A DNA stretch of 64,000 nt from ZC4RG35 sp964571765 (GTDB lineage Bacteria; Actinomycetota; Acidimicrobiia; Spongiisociales; ZC4RG35): positions 6,127 to 70,126 of the forward strand of contig CAZNDH010000009.1 in NCBI GenBank assembly GCA_964571765.1, in the 5' to 3' direction. A program made the translations under genes and the position numbers. Positions 25,642 through 35,563 of the stretch are shown here, piece after piece. Numbering within the stretch: position 1 is the stretch's first letter; each line of letters opens with the position of its first letter. The notes beneath the pieces were generated by a model. It had not been told where the DNA came from. It made no database searches and was given only the letters and a program-made list of their open reading frames with translations.

Positions 25642-26373
25642 CTACGACGGCAGCGGGAAGGTTCCGATCCCGGCGAGGATCACCGCCACCCAGGCCCCTA
25701 TGACCATCGGTGGGCCATAGGGCAGCTCGGTCTTCATCCTGGCGGCGCCGGCGAGGACCATCCCGATCCCGATGACTCCGCCGACGAGAGCGGTGATGAA
25801 CACCGCCCAGCCCAAGGTCCCCCACGAGACGAATGCGGTGAACACTCCCAGTAGGGGTGACAGCTTGACGTCCCCGGCGCCGAAGCCCCGGCCCCGAACC
25901 GCCAGCCACATCAGGGTGGAACCGACGAAATACGCCACTCCACCGAGCAACGCCCTGACCAGCGATGGCCCCTCACCGGTGGCAACGGCGGCCACCGCCA
26001 AGACCACGACCAGCAGCAGCGTCCCCCGCAGGTTGAGACGATCGACGATGCGGAGCTCCTCGAGGTCGGTGACCACCAACGCCAGGCTCAGGGCAAGGAA
26101 TCCCAGGTAGGGAAGCAACACCCATCCCAGCCCAAAGGTGAGATAGAGCCCGTAGCCCACCAGGGCTCCGGTGATAGCCACCACCGGTTCGCGTTGAATC
26201 ATCCGGGCGCAGTGGAGACATCTGGCCCGATGCCACCCTCTGATCTGGCGGCACTGAGGGCAGCTACCGATCAGGGGACGGAGTGGGGTGTCGGAACGCA
26301 AGCTCTGGACGGCAAGATCATGGGCAACCAGCCCGATGATCAACCCCACAACGGCTACGGCTGCGGCTTCCAC
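25642..26373 (-). CDS. type IV prepilin peptidase (A24 family)
   Basis: 243 residues, about seven membrane helices. The two catalytic aspartates lie in VVTDLEELRI and GAGDVKL, the GxGDxK signature. The cytosolic CPQC...CLHC pairs of full prepilin peptidases are present near residue 40. These enzymes cut the leader of type IV pilins, and the larger ones also methylate them. No pilin, PilB or PilC is in the window; the DUF4388 gene upstream is the only possibly related neighbour. Confidence 0.9.
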   Translation of the reverse strand: MEAAAVAVVGLIIGLVAHDLAVQSLRSDTPLRPLIGSCPQCRQIRGWHRARCLHCARMIQREPVVAITGALVGYGLYLTFGLGWVLLPYLGFLALSLALVVTDLEELRIVDRLNLRGTLLLVVVLAVAAVATGEGPSLVRALLGGVAYFVGSTLMWLAVRGRGFGAGDVKLSPLLGVFTAFVSWGTLGWAVFITALVGGVIGIGMVLAGAARMKTELPYGPPMVIGAWVAVILAGIGTFPLPS

Positions 26374-26398
26374 AGCCGGGAGAACCTAATGGTCCCTC

Positions 26399-27451
26399 TC
26401 AGGCGTCGTTGGAGAGATCGCGAAGCGCACCCATCCGACGCCGGCGGAGGAGCCCATATCCCTCCTCAGAGGCCTCCTCGGGCTCCAGCCCGGAGAACAC
26501 CTTCTCCAAGAAAGCCTCGGTGTCCCCTTCTACGTCCTCCGACTCCCCCTCGTCACCGGATCGGGCGGGGTCGGGCTCATTCCACCAGGACTGGTTGGGA
26601 TCCACCTGGTGCGCCGATTCGGCCCCTGCCGGATCGGCGCCGACGTATGCCGGGCTCTCCTCGTCGGTGTGGAATACCTGCTCTGTATCGTCGGCGGTGG
26701 GGGCCGGGCTGCCCTCGACCGGCGTCTCGTCGGCAGGCTCCCCAGCCTCGGCGAACGACACCGGCTCCTGCCCGGTCCACGGCTCGGCAGGCTCCGCCCC
26801 CCGGGTCTCCGCCTCGGGGGCGATCGGGGCGGCCGGGGCCTCCATGGTGAGCAGCTCATCACTGATGAGCCCGGCGGCCACCCGGGCGGTCCAGAACTCT
26901 GTGGTGCCCAGCTCCTCGGCAAGGCTGCGGACACTGGCCCCATGGCCAACCTCGCTGAGCAGACGCCAGGAATCCTTTCCGATGGTGACTTCGTCGCGGT
27001 TGCCCAGGTCTCGGCGCATCCGAATCAGAGCATCGAGGTCGGTGATGGCCGAGCCGACGTCGGCCCAGTCACTGAGACGCCGGCGCGCCTCGACGAGGAG
27101 CTCCTCGAGGTCGAAAGGAGTCGGGTTGGGATACGGCGAGTGCTGGTTCTCGATCACCTGGAAGCTCTCCCCATTGAGGCCTAGCTGGTAGATGCTCTCC
27201 ACTGTCATCTCACGGAGAAGCTCGGTGACCGCAGCGGTGTCCCCGCCTTGGCCCAGCCCCGACTTTGCCAGGTGACGATGTAGTTGGTCGTCGTTCAGCA
27301 TGGTGGCCAATACCACCGACCCCCTGTCGACGAAGATGCGGCCATGGTTGTCTCCACCCCGAACCTCGAGGACTCCCCTCTGCTTGGAACGGTTGAGCAG
27401 GCGCAGCACCTCGTCCAGCGAGACGAACCCCAGGTTCCCTGAAAGCGACAC
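26399..27451 (-). CDS. DUF4388 (PATAN-like) domain protein with acidic tail
   Basis: 350 residues. The first ~100 residues open LSGNLGFVSLDEVLRLLNRS and KQRGVLEVRGG, the DUF4388 pattern found in proteins linked to two-component and pilus/gliding control. A middle part contains a possible winged-helix segment (EVTIGKDSWRLLSEVGHGAS). From about residue 205 the chain is low-complexity, Pro/Glu/Ala-rich and probably unfolded, ending in a basic GLLRRRRMGAL. No enzyme motif is seen. It sits between aroE and the prepilin peptidase. Confidence 0.75.
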   Translation of the reverse strand: MSLSGNLGFVSLDEVLRLLNRSKQRGVLEVRGGDNHGRIFVDRGSVVLATMLNDDQLHRHLAKSGLGQGGDTAAVTELLREMTVESIYQLGLNGESFQVIENQHSPYPNPTPFDLEELLVEARRRLSDWADVGSAITDLDALIRMRRDLGNRDEVTIGKDSWRLLSEVGHGASVRSLAEELGTTEFWTARVAAGLISDELLTMEAPAAPIAPEAETRGAEPAEPWTGQEPVSFAEAGEPADETPVEGSPAPTADDTEQVFHTDEESPAYVGADPAGAESAHQVDPNQSWWNEPDPARSGDEGESEDVEGDTEAFLEKVFSGLEPEEASEEGYGLLRRRRMGALRDLSNDA

Positions 27452-27506
27452 TTGAGCTCCTTGCTTTAAGCCTCGCTGACCATTTCGGCCTGGTCTGCGT
27501 CGTGCT

Positions 27507-28280
27507 TTAGCCGTTTCTGGCGACCGAGACCAGGTGCTCGGAGTCTACGGGAACCCCAGTCCACCACTCGAAGGAAGCCGCCGCCTGACGGGCCAGGAAC
27601 TCGATGCCATCGACCGCATGCACTCCGAGCCGGGTCGCGGTCGACACTGCTGGAGTCGTTCCTCCCCCGTAGGGAAGGTCGACAAGACCGGCAGCGGCCT
27701 CGACCACCGCTGGGGGCAGTGCCTCCCCACGCATTCCGAGCGGAGTGGCGTTGACCACCAGTGCCCCTGGCACCGCCTCCCCCCATCGGGCCACTCCCAC
27801 CCCCATCTCCTCGGCGAGAGTCAGAGCCCGGTCCTGACGACGTCCACTGACCCGGGCCTTCCCCCGGCCCCATGCGGCGAGGGCAGCCCGCGCCGACCCG
27901 CCGGCGCCCAGGACCAGAATCTGCTCCACCTGGGGGAACTGTGCCCATGCCTGCCGGAACGCCATCACATCGCTGGAGTGGCCTTCCACCCGACCCTCCC
28001 GCAGCCTCACCGTGTTCACCGATCCGGAATCGAGGGCTTCGGCGGTCAGCAGGTCACAGCGCTCCCGGGCGGCCAGCTTGAGCGGCATGGTGACATTGAA
28101 CCCGTGGAGCCTCCCGGCGCGGAGGTCGTCCAGAAACGACTCGAGGATGTCCTCATCCGCCTCGACGGCTCGACACTCGCCTTCGAGACCCGAGACCCGC
28201 AGGGCCTCCTCCTGGATCCGGGGCGACAGCGAGTGCCCCACCGGGCTCCCCAACACTGCAAATCGATAGTGTCTGCTCAC
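27507..28280 (-). CDS. aroE: shikimate dehydrogenase
   Basis: 257 residues. NADPH reduction of dehydroshikimate. Motifs are LGSPVGHSLSPRIQ at the shikimate site, FNVTMPLK with catalytic Lys, VLGAGGSARAALAA for the dinucleotide, and the C-terminal ARQAAASFEWWTG. I take the GTG at 28280, six residues ahead of the first strand. A TTG 21 bases upstream is in frame but adds no family residues. Separated from aroC-aroK-aroB by two genes. Confidence 0.94.
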   Translation of the reverse strand: MSRHYRFAVLGSPVGHSLSPRIQEEALRVSGLEGECRAVEADEDILESFLDDLRAGRLHGFNVTMPLKLAARERCDLLTAEALDSGSVNTVRLREGRVEGHSSDVMAFRQAWAQFPQVEQILVLGAGGSARAALAAWGRGKARVSGRRQDRALTLAEEMGVGVARWGEAVPGALVVNATPLGMRGEALPPAVVEAAAGLVDLPYGGGTTPAVSTATRLGVHAVDGIEFLARQAAASFEWWTGVPVDSEHLVSVARNG

Positions 28281-28334
28281 CCGCTGATCTTCGCAGTCCA
28301 AGTACCGGTGCCAAGAACAACAGGCGAAGCCAGG

Positions 28335-29438
28335 CTAGGGCAGCACCCCGTCGCGACGTGCCTGGGCAACGTTGGCCAGGTGCTCCTCGAAGGTGACGGC
28401 GAATGCGTGGCTCCCGTCGAGGTCCTTGAGAACGTAGAAGAAGAACGGTGTCTCCGCCGGAGCCGCCGCCGCCTCCAGGGAGGCCCGGCCCGGTCCTGAG
28501 ATCGGGGTGGGCGGCAGCCCCTCCACCTGGTAGGTGTTGTACGGGGAGTCGAACTCCCGGTCGAAGTTGGCCACATCCCGGGTCCCCAGGGCATAGAGGA
28601 CGGTGGCATCGATCTCCAGCCTCATCCCGCCAGCCAGGCGATTGTGGATCACACTGGAGACCATGGGGCGCTCCTCGGCAACCCGCACCTCGCTCTCGAT
28701 GAGCGAAGCGACGATGATCCCCTGGTATCGGGTATATCCCAGCTCCTCCCAGGCGGTCCAGTCGATGCTGTTCACCCTCTGCTCCATGGTGGAGGCAAGT
28801 CGCTGCAGGATGGAGACCGGGCTGGCGCTCCTGGAGAACTCGTAGGTGTCAGGGAAGAGGAGCCCCTCCCAGTCGCTGAGGATGGGCTCCTCGGGCATCT
28901 CGCGTAGCGATGTGGACACTTGACCGCTGAGCAGCGCGGTGGCGAACGCCTGGTAGCTGTGTGAGGTCCGCTCGGAGAGCGCGTTGAGCATCTCCTCGAC
29001 CCGGAGACCCTCGATCACCGTGACCCGGTAGACCGAAGGCGCCGGCCCGGCGACCAGCATGGCCACCACTTCGGCAGGTTCCATCAGGGTGAGGAAGTCG
29101 TAGGTTCCCGCCCTGAGGTTCTGGGCGGCATCGACGTTGCGCACCGCCACCTCGAACTCGAGCGCCGATCGGACCACGCCACGCGAGGCGAGGATGGCCC
29201 CGATGTCTTGACCCGTCGAGCCCGGGGGGATCTCAATCGTGACCGGCTCGCCGGGCTCCACGTTGACCGGAATGCCACCGATGTCCTCGCCTGGCTCGAG
29301 GGCGCTGCCCACCATCCTCCCCAGATAGGAGGCGCCCCCCACCACGACGAACCCGGCCAGGATCACCGAGGCGATCACCAGCAGGGTCCTGAGCGAGCGC
29401 GACCAGACGGGTTGTTCGGGAGTGGGCTCAAATGTCAT
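28335..29438 (-). CDS. mltG: endolytic murein transglycosylase
   Basis: 367 residues. One membrane helix at about residues 19-41, a LysM-like region, then the YceG domain. The catalytic Glu lies in ASLIESEV, and the conserved C-terminal SPYNTYQVEGLPPTPIS is present. The enzyme cuts nascent glycan strands and sets their length. Overlaps ruvX by four bases, in the conserved alaS-ruvX-mltG-aroE order. Confidence 0.96.
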   Translation of the reverse strand: MTFEPTPEQPVWSRSLRTLLVIASVILAGFVVVGGASYLGRMVGSALEPGEDIGGIPVNVEPGEPVTIEIPPGSTGQDIGAILASRGVVRSALEFEVAVRNVDAAQNLRAGTYDFLTLMEPAEVVAMLVAGPAPSVYRVTVIEGLRVEEMLNALSERTSHSYQAFATALLSGQVSTSLREMPEEPILSDWEGLLFPDTYEFSRSASPVSILQRLASTMEQRVNSIDWTAWEELGYTRYQGIIVASLIESEVRVAEERPMVSSVIHNRLAGGMRLEIDATVLYALGTRDVANFDREFDSPYNTYQVEGLPPTPISGPGRASLEAAAAPAETPFFFYVLKDLDGSHAFAVTFEEHLANVAQARRDGVLP

Positions 29439-29875
29439 TGGGCACCATCGGTTTCGACGTCACCGACCTCTCGGGAGTTCCCGTCGAGAAAGGTCTGCAG
29501 GATGATCGCCGCTGCCACCTTGTCGACCTCGACCCGGCGGGCCCGCCGCTTCATCCCCGACTCGAGAAGCGCCTCCTCGGCCATCTTCGAGGTGTATCTC
29601 TCGTCGACGTAGGTGACCTCGAGTCCGGTGGATCCGGCGATCTCCTCACCGAAGTGCCGGGCACCACGGGTCGAAGCCGACTCGCCACCTCCCAGGGGGG
29701 TGGGCACACCCACCACCACCTTCTCCACCCCATACTCCTCGACGAGTTCGGACACTCGTGAGAGGGCCGCTTTCCTGGGGACCACCTCGAGAGGGCGGGC
29801 GGTCAACCCCAATGGGTCGGACATCGCCAGCCCTACCCTGGTCTCCCCGTAGTCGACCCCGATCACCCGGCTCAC
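29435..29875 (-). CDS. ruvX: YqgF/RuvX putative Holliday junction resolvase or pre-16S nuclease
   Basis: 146 residues. RNase-H-like fold with Asp in VIGVDYGETRVGLAMSD, VVVGVPTPLGG, and YVDERYTSKMAEEAL. In E. coli the homologue matures 16S rRNA 5' ends; a resolvase role was proposed from structure. Coupled to alaS and mltG by ATGA overlaps. Confidence 0.95.
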   Translation of the reverse strand: MSRVIGVDYGETRVGLAMSDPLGLTARPLEVVPRKAALSRVSELVEEYGVEKVVVGVPTPLGGGESASTRGARHFGEEIAGSTGLEVTYVDERYTSKMAEEALLESGMKRRARRVEVDKVAAAIILQTFLDGNSREVGDVETDGAQ

Positions 29876-32505
29876 AGCCCGGCGAGGGCTCGTTCGGCCC
29901 GGTCGCGAATAGTGTCGAGAGCAGCCTGGAGACCATCTCCACGTGGACCTCCAGCCTGGGCCAGCCCCGGATCGCGTGACCCTCCGCCTCCCAACTCCTC
30001 GGCTCCCGCCGACACCAGCTCACCCGCCGAGATCCCCCGGCCCACCAGGTCGTCGGTGACCACACCAATGAGCGCCCCCTTGCCCGACGAGGTTGAGCCG
30101 AGCACCACAACCAGTGGCCCCTCCACCTGGTCCTTGAGCCCGAGAGCGATCTGGCGGAGGCTGTTGGGGTCGGCCTCTCCGACGTGGGCGGTGACGAACG
30201 AAGCCTCCCCCACTTTGACTACCTGCTCGAGCAAGGAGTTGGTTATCGAGCCCCGTCGCTGCCCCCGGATCGCCTCGATCTCCGCCTCCAGCCCCTCTAG
30301 CCGCCCCATGAGACGCTCTAGTTTCGCGGGCACCTCGGCCGGGTTCCCGGTGTTGAGCAATCTGCCCGCCCGCTCCAGGGTCTCCCTCAACTCGACCAGG
30401 TGCTGGTAGGCGTTCATCCCGGTGAGTGCCTCCACCCGCCGCAAGTTGGACCCGATCGAACCTTCGGTGATCAGTACCAACGGCCCCACCTGACCCGATG
30501 TGATGGTATGGGTGCCACCGCAGAACTCGGTGGAGAACTCCCCCACCTTGACCACCCGGACCATCTCGCCGTACTTGTCACCGAAGAAGGCAATGGCCCC
30601 CATCTCCTGGGCCTCCTCCTTCGAAGTGACCACGGTGCTCACCCGATGATTGGCCACCAGACGCTCGTTGACGCTGGCCTCGACCTCGGCCAGTTCCTCG
30701 GGGGCCACCTGGGCGAAATGAGAGAAGTCGAACCTGAGCCGTCCGGCATCGACCAGGGAGCCCGCCTGGGCGGCGTGATCGCCGAGGACATCCCGCAATG
30801 CCCAATGGAGGACATGGGTCCCGGTGTGGCTTTTTCGGATCGCCTCACGCCGCGGGCTGTCGATGGTGGCTGTGGCGTCTTGGGCCACGGCGACATGTCC
30901 CCGCTCGACTCTACCCCGGTGGCCGTGGAGACCTTGGACGGCGTGTTTGGTGTCGCCCACCATGACCGAACCCGTCTCGGTCTCGACGACCCCGGTGTCG
31001 CCAACCTGACCGCCCGACTCTCCGTAGAACACCGTGCGATCGAGGAACAGCTCGACCAACTGGCCCTCCACGGCCCGTTCCACCGGTTGGCCCTCGACCA
31101 GCAATGAGAGGACCTTCCCCCTGGTGCGCTCGCTCTCATAACCGAGAAATTCGGTGAGCCCGTGGGCGTCGACGATCTGGTGGTAAGTGGTCTCGGAGCG
31201 GGAGCTGTCGCCCCCCTTCCAGGCGGCGCGCGCCCGGGTCCGCTGAATCTCCATCTCCGCCTCGAACCCCGGGATGTCCACTTCGACGCCCCGCTCGGCG
31301 GCGATCTCGGTGGTGAGCTCGATGGGGAACCCGTAGGTGTCGTGGAGTCGGAAAGCAGTCGTGCCGCTGAGCACCCGTTCGCTTCCACCCAGTTCGGTGT
31401 CCAGTATCTGGTGACCGGACTCCAGGGTATGTCGGAACCGCTCCTCCTCCCTGGTGGCGACCTCGAGAATGAAATCAGACTTCTTCACCAGTCCCGGGTA
31501 GTCGTCACCCATCGCCTCGATCGTCGCCTCCACCAGAGCCGGCAGCACCAGACCCTCACTTCCGTGCTGCCAGGCGTGACGCACCGCCCGGCGCAGCACC
31601 CGTCGCAGGATGTGGCCCCGCCCTTCGTTGGAAGGCACCACTCCGTCACCGATGAGGAAGGTGACGGCTCTCCCATGGTCGGCGAGGATGCGGAGGGAGA
31701 CGTCGCCCCGTTCCGACTCGCCATGAGACAGCCCGGTGCCCCTCTCAGCGGCGGCGAGCACATGGCTGGTGGTGTCGATGGCGAACACCGAGTCGACCCC
31801 TTGGAGCACCGCGGCGATGCGGTCCAGCCCCATGCCGGTGTCGATGTTCTTGGCGGGGAGGTCACCAACGACGTGGTACGGCTCGTCCTGGATGTTCTGC
31901 ATGAACACCAGATTCCAGATCTCGACGAACCGCTCCTCGCCACCCCCGATAGGGCCGCCGTCGGGGCCGTGCTCGGAGCCGCGGTCCCAGAAGATCTCCG
32001 AGCTGGGACCGCAGGGGCCGGGTACACCCATCTGCCAGAAGTTGTCCTTGCCGCCACGCTGCACCCGGTTTGCCGGTACGCCGACCGAATCGATCCAGAT
32101 CTGCTCCGCCTCGTCGTCGGTCTCGTGGACCGTGTACCACATCCGCTCCGGATCGAGCCCGAGCACCTCGGTGCACAGCTCATAGGCGAAGGGGATGGCG
32201 GTCTCCTTGAAATAGTCGCCGAAGCTGAAGTTGCCCAGCATCTCGAAGAAGGACAGGTGGCGCTTGGTGGTCCCGATGATGTCGATGTCGACGGTCCGCA
32301 CGCACTTCTGCACCGAGACCGCCCGGGGCCAGGGTGGCGGCTCCTGACCGAGGAAGTAGGGCTTGAAAGGCACCATCCCGGCGTTGGTGAGGAGCAGCGT
32401 GGGGTCGGTGGGGATCAGGGATGACGAGGGCCGATGTTCATGGTCGCGCTCTACGAAGAAGTCGACGAACGCCTTGCGGATGTGCTGGCTGCTCCAGGAG
32501 GTCAT
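29872..32505 (-). CDS. alaS: alanyl-tRNA synthetase
   Basis: 877 residues, full length. Class II catalytic domain (FVDFFVERDHEHRPSSSLIP, partly; GMVPFKPYFLGQEPP), editing domain with HTGTHVLHWAL and EFCGGTHTITSGQVG (zinc His/Cys), and a C-terminal oligomerisation domain. The motif usually written HTATHLLH reads HTGTH here. Lies 43 bases after aspS. Confidence 0.97.
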   Translation of the reverse strand: MTSWSSQHIRKAFVDFFVERDHEHRPSSSLIPTDPTLLLTNAGMVPFKPYFLGQEPPPWPRAVSVQKCVRTVDIDIIGTTKRHLSFFEMLGNFSFGDYFKETAIPFAYELCTEVLGLDPERMWYTVHETDDEAEQIWIDSVGVPANRVQRGGKDNFWQMGVPGPCGPSSEIFWDRGSEHGPDGGPIGGGEERFVEIWNLVFMQNIQDEPYHVVGDLPAKNIDTGMGLDRIAAVLQGVDSVFAIDTTSHVLAAAERGTGLSHGESERGDVSLRILADHGRAVTFLIGDGVVPSNEGRGHILRRVLRRAVRHAWQHGSEGLVLPALVEATIEAMGDDYPGLVKKSDFILEVATREEERFRHTLESGHQILDTELGGSERVLSGTTAFRLHDTYGFPIELTTEIAAERGVEVDIPGFEAEMEIQRTRARAAWKGGDSSRSETTYHQIVDAHGLTEFLGYESERTRGKVLSLLVEGQPVERAVEGQLVELFLDRTVFYGESGGQVGDTGVVETETGSVMVGDTKHAVQGLHGHRGRVERGHVAVAQDATATIDSPRREAIRKSHTGTHVLHWALRDVLGDHAAQAGSLVDAGRLRFDFSHFAQVAPEELAEVEASVNERLVANHRVSTVVTSKEEAQEMGAIAFFGDKYGEMVRVVKVGEFSTEFCGGTHTITSGQVGPLVLITEGSIGSNLRRVEALTGMNAYQHLVELRETLERAGRLLNTGNPAEVPAKLERLMGRLEGLEAEIEAIRGQRRGSITNSLLEQVVKVGEASFVTAHVGEADPNSLRQIALGLKDQVEGPLVVVLGSTSSGKGALIGVVTDDLVGRGISAGELVSAGAEELGGGGSRDPGLAQAGGPRGDGLQAALDTIRDRAERALAGL

Positions 32506-32548
32506 GCTCGGCCGCGAGGTTAACGAGGGCCGGCTCGCTGTCCGCGAC

Positions 32549-34318
32549 CTATTCGGCGGACGTGCCGGAGTCCTCGCGACGGGCCAAGGCCTCGGGCGCC
32601 AGGCTCACCCCGAGCTCTTCGAGTTGCTCGTCGGCTACCCAGGTGGGGGCGCCGGTCATCGGGTCGACTCCGGTCTGGGTCTTGGGGAAGGGGATCACCT
32701 CACGGATCGATGTCTCGTTCTGCAGGACCATGACCAACCGGTCGACGCCGAATGCGAAGCCCCCATGCGGGGGGGTGCCGTAGTCGAGGGCTTCGAGGAA
32801 CCAGCCGAATCGTCGCTCGGCGGTGTCAGCGTCGATCCCCAGGATGTCGAACACCTCCCGTTGCACCACGGGGTCGTGGATCCGAATCGAGCCGCTGCCC
32901 AACTCGACACCGTTGACCACGACGTCGTACGCCCTGGCTATCGCCGACGACGGGTCGGCCCGCATCTCTTCGATCGATCGTGGGGAGGTGAACGGATGGT
33001 GAGAGAAGGTGATGGACCCGTCGTCCTCCTCCTCGAACATGGGGAAGTCGACCACCCAGAGAAAGGCGAGATCATCGTGGCCCGAAGGACGGCCCAACTC
33101 GAGTCGGAGCGAGCCGAGCACCTCGACCACGGTGCGCCAACGGTCGGCGACCGCGAGCAGAACATCCCCAGGCCCGGCCCCAAAGCGCTCCAGGATGGCG
33201 GTTGTCTCCGACTCAGTGAGGAACTTGGCGGCCGGGGACCGCACCGAGCCGTTCTCCTCGACCACCATCCAGACCAGGCCTCTGGCCCCGAGATCCTTGG
33301 CCTTCTCGGTGATCGCGTCGGCCCGGGCCCGGGACCACTCGACCGATCCGGCGTTGATGCCCCGAACCGTGCCACCGGCCCCGACCGCTCCGGAGAAGAC
33401 CGCGAAACCGGAGCCTGCCACCAAGTCGGTGAGGTCGACGATCTCCGACCCGAATCGAGTGTCTGGCTTGTCCGACCCATAGCGGTCCATCGCCTCCTCC
33501 CAGGTGAGCCGGGGGAAGGGTCGGGACAGCTCGACCTGGCGTAGCTCGGCCACTACAGCCACCAGGACCCCCTCGATGGTGTCGAGGACGTCATCACGGT
33601 CCCAGAAGGCGCCTTCCAGATCGAGCTGGGTGAACTCCAGCTGGCGGTCGGCCCGGAAGTCCTCGTCGCGGTAGCAGCGAGCGATCTGGAAATAGCGCTC
33701 CACCCCGGACATCATCAGGAGCTGCTTGAACAGCTGGGGCGATTGGGGCAGTGCGTAGAACTCACCAGGGCGAAGCCGGCTGGGGACCAGCATGTCACGG
33801 GCGCCTTCCGGGGTCGAGTTGACCAGGGTAGGGGTCTCCACCTCGAGGAACCCGAGGTCGTCGAGGGTCCGGCGGATGGCGGCCGTCGCCCGGGACCGGG
33901 CCCGCAGGTTGGCAGCCATGCGCGGCCGGCGCAGGTCGAGATAGCGGTGACGGAGCCGGATCAGCTCGTCGACCTCGGTACGGTCGTCGACCATGAAAGG
34001 GAGAGTCCGTGCCGGCGCCAGGACGTCCACCGAGGTGGCTCCCACCTCGATCGTGCCGGTGGCCAACTCGAGGTTCTCGGTGCCTTCAGGCCGGGCTCTG
34101 ACCTCCCCGGTAACCCTGAGGCAGTACTCCATTCGCAGCTCCTCGGCGACCGGATGTTCGACAGGATCGACGACCACCTGGATCAGGCCGCTCGAGTCGC
34201 GCAGGTCGAAGAAGGTGATACCTCCATGGTCGCGACGCCGCTGCACCCATCCCGCCAGGGTGACCTCCTCGCCGATCTCCCCGGGTGTGATGCTCCCGGC
34301 GTGGTGGGTCCGGATCAT
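32549..34318 (-). CDS. aspS: aspartyl-tRNA synthetase, bacterial type
   Basis: 589 residues. OB anticodon domain (VTLAGWVQRRRDHGGITFFD), class II core (LRHRYLDLRR, DEDFRADRQLEFTQLDLE), bacterial GAD insertion, and the C-terminal GGFAFGVDRLVM. The ATG overlaps the hisS stop (ATGA); the reading frame stays open further upstream but without family residues. No gatCAB genes lie here, so whether it also charges tRNA-Asn cannot be judged. Confidence 0.96.
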   Translation of the reverse strand: MIRTHHAGSITPGEIGEEVTLAGWVQRRRDHGGITFFDLRDSSGLIQVVVDPVEHPVAEELRMEYCLRVTGEVRARPEGTENLELATGTIEVGATSVDVLAPARTLPFMVDDRTEVDELIRLRHRYLDLRRPRMAANLRARSRATAAIRRTLDDLGFLEVETPTLVNSTPEGARDMLVPSRLRPGEFYALPQSPQLFKQLLMMSGVERYFQIARCYRDEDFRADRQLEFTQLDLEGAFWDRDDVLDTIEGVLVAVVAELRQVELSRPFPRLTWEEAMDRYGSDKPDTRFGSEIVDLTDLVAGSGFAVFSGAVGAGGTVRGINAGSVEWSRARADAITEKAKDLGARGLVWMVVEENGSVRSPAAKFLTESETTAILERFGAGPGDVLLAVADRWRTVVEVLGSLRLELGRPSGHDDLAFLWVVDFPMFEEEDDGSITFSHHPFTSPRSIEEMRADPSSAIARAYDVVVNGVELGSGSIRIHDPVVQREVFDILGIDADTAERRFGWFLEALDYGTPPHGGFAFGVDRLVMVLQNETSIREVIPFPKTQTGVDPMTGAPTWVADEQLEELGVSLAPEALARREDSGTSAE

Positions 34319-35523
34319 CTCCGGGCTTCCAGCCAGGATGCCACCCGCTCGACCGGCATTTGCTCTCGTGCCCCCTCCACCTGGGCGTCGATGGCGCCAT
34401 CCCCCTTGAGGACCAGGATCACCGGTGACCCGAGACGGCGCGCCGTGCGGAACTGGGCCTTGACCGATCGCCCCAGGCCGTCGAAGTCGACCCTCACCCC
34501 CTCGGCCCGCAGCCGGGAGGCCACGACCATCGTCTCCTCGGGTCCCACCTCGGACACCAGGTAGGCGTCGAGGGTTGTGGAATCGGCGCCACCGCCGGCG
34601 AGCACGATCCGGTCGACCCCCAGGGCAAAGCCGACCCCGGGTGTGGGCGGGCCTCCGATCAGCTCGGAGAGGCCGTCGTAGCGGCCACCACCACCGAGGG
34701 CATCGTGGGCGGCGTCGAGATCGAGCCCCAGGTACTCGAAGGCGGTGCGGGTGTAGTAGTCGAGACCGCGTACCAGATAAGGGTCTTCCACGTAGGGGAC
34801 TCCGACGCCGTCGAGGAGCCGCCTCACCTCCTGGTAGTGGTCTCGGCACGCGGTGCAAAGGTGCTCGATGATCGTCGGTGGATCGGTGAGCCGGGGTCGG
34901 TCCACCTTGGAGTCGAGGACACGGAGGGGGTTGGCCTCGATCAACCGCCGCGAGTCCTCACCGAGGAGGTCCCGTCGTTGCACCAGGTAGTCCCGAAGAA
35001 CCTCCACGTAACCGGGTCGGCAGGCGGCGTCACCGATGCTGTTGATGTGGAGCTCGACACCTCTTGCCCCCACCCCGTCGAGGAAGCGAAACCCCAGCTC
35101 GATCACCTCGGCGTCGGCCAGGGGCGACTCGACGGCGAGGTACTCCACCCCCACCTGCCAAAACTGGCGGAATCGCCCCTTCTGGGGTTGCTCGTAGCGG
35201 AAGAAGGGGCCCGAGTAGGCCCCCTTCCACGCCCCCTGGGCTCCAGAGCCGAGATAGGCCCGCACCACCCCGGCGGTGCCCTCCGGCCGGAGGGTGAGCG
35301 ACCGGCCTCGTTTGTCGGCGAAGGTGTACATCTGCTTTCTTACGACCTCGGAGGTAGCCCCGACCCCCCGCTCGAAGAGCTCGGTGGATTCGAAGATGGG
35401 AGTGGCAACCAGTGGATATCCGTACCGTGCAGACCAGTCGTCCCAGGCGGTGAGCACCGAACGCCACGCCTGTGACTCGTCTGGGAGCAGGTCGTTGGTC
35501 CCCTTCGGGGGTGCGAAGCTCAT
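34315..35523 (-). CDS. hisS: histidyl-tRNA synthetase
   Basis: 402 residues. Opens FAPPKGTNDLLPDE. Motif 2 region has LTLRPEGTAGVVRAYL. The histidine-specific loops are LVRGLDYYTRTAFEYL and GGGGRYDGL, followed by a C-terminal anticodon domain. Coupled to aspS by ATGA, as often seen in bacteria. Confidence 0.97.
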   Translation of the reverse strand: MSFAPPKGTNDLLPDESQAWRSVLTAWDDWSARYGYPLVATPIFESTELFERGVGATSEVVRKQMYTFADKRGRSLTLRPEGTAGVVRAYLGSGAQGAWKGAYSGPFFRYEQPQKGRFRQFWQVGVEYLAVESPLADAEVIELGFRFLDGVGARGVELHINSIGDAACRPGYVEVLRDYLVQRRDLLGEDSRRLIEANPLRVLDSKVDRPRLTDPPTIIEHLCTACRDHYQEVRRLLDGVGVPYVEDPYLVRGLDYYTRTAFEYLGLDLDAAHDALGGGGRYDGLSELIGGPPTPGVGFALGVDRIVLAGGGADSTTLDAYLVSEVGPEETMVVASRLRAEGVRVDFDGLGRSVKAQFRTARRLGSPVILVLKGDGAIDAQVEGAREQMPVERVASWLEARR

Positions 35524-35563
35524 GGAGGCGGCAGGTTACCGGCGGTGGCCGCCGGCCAGCCCC

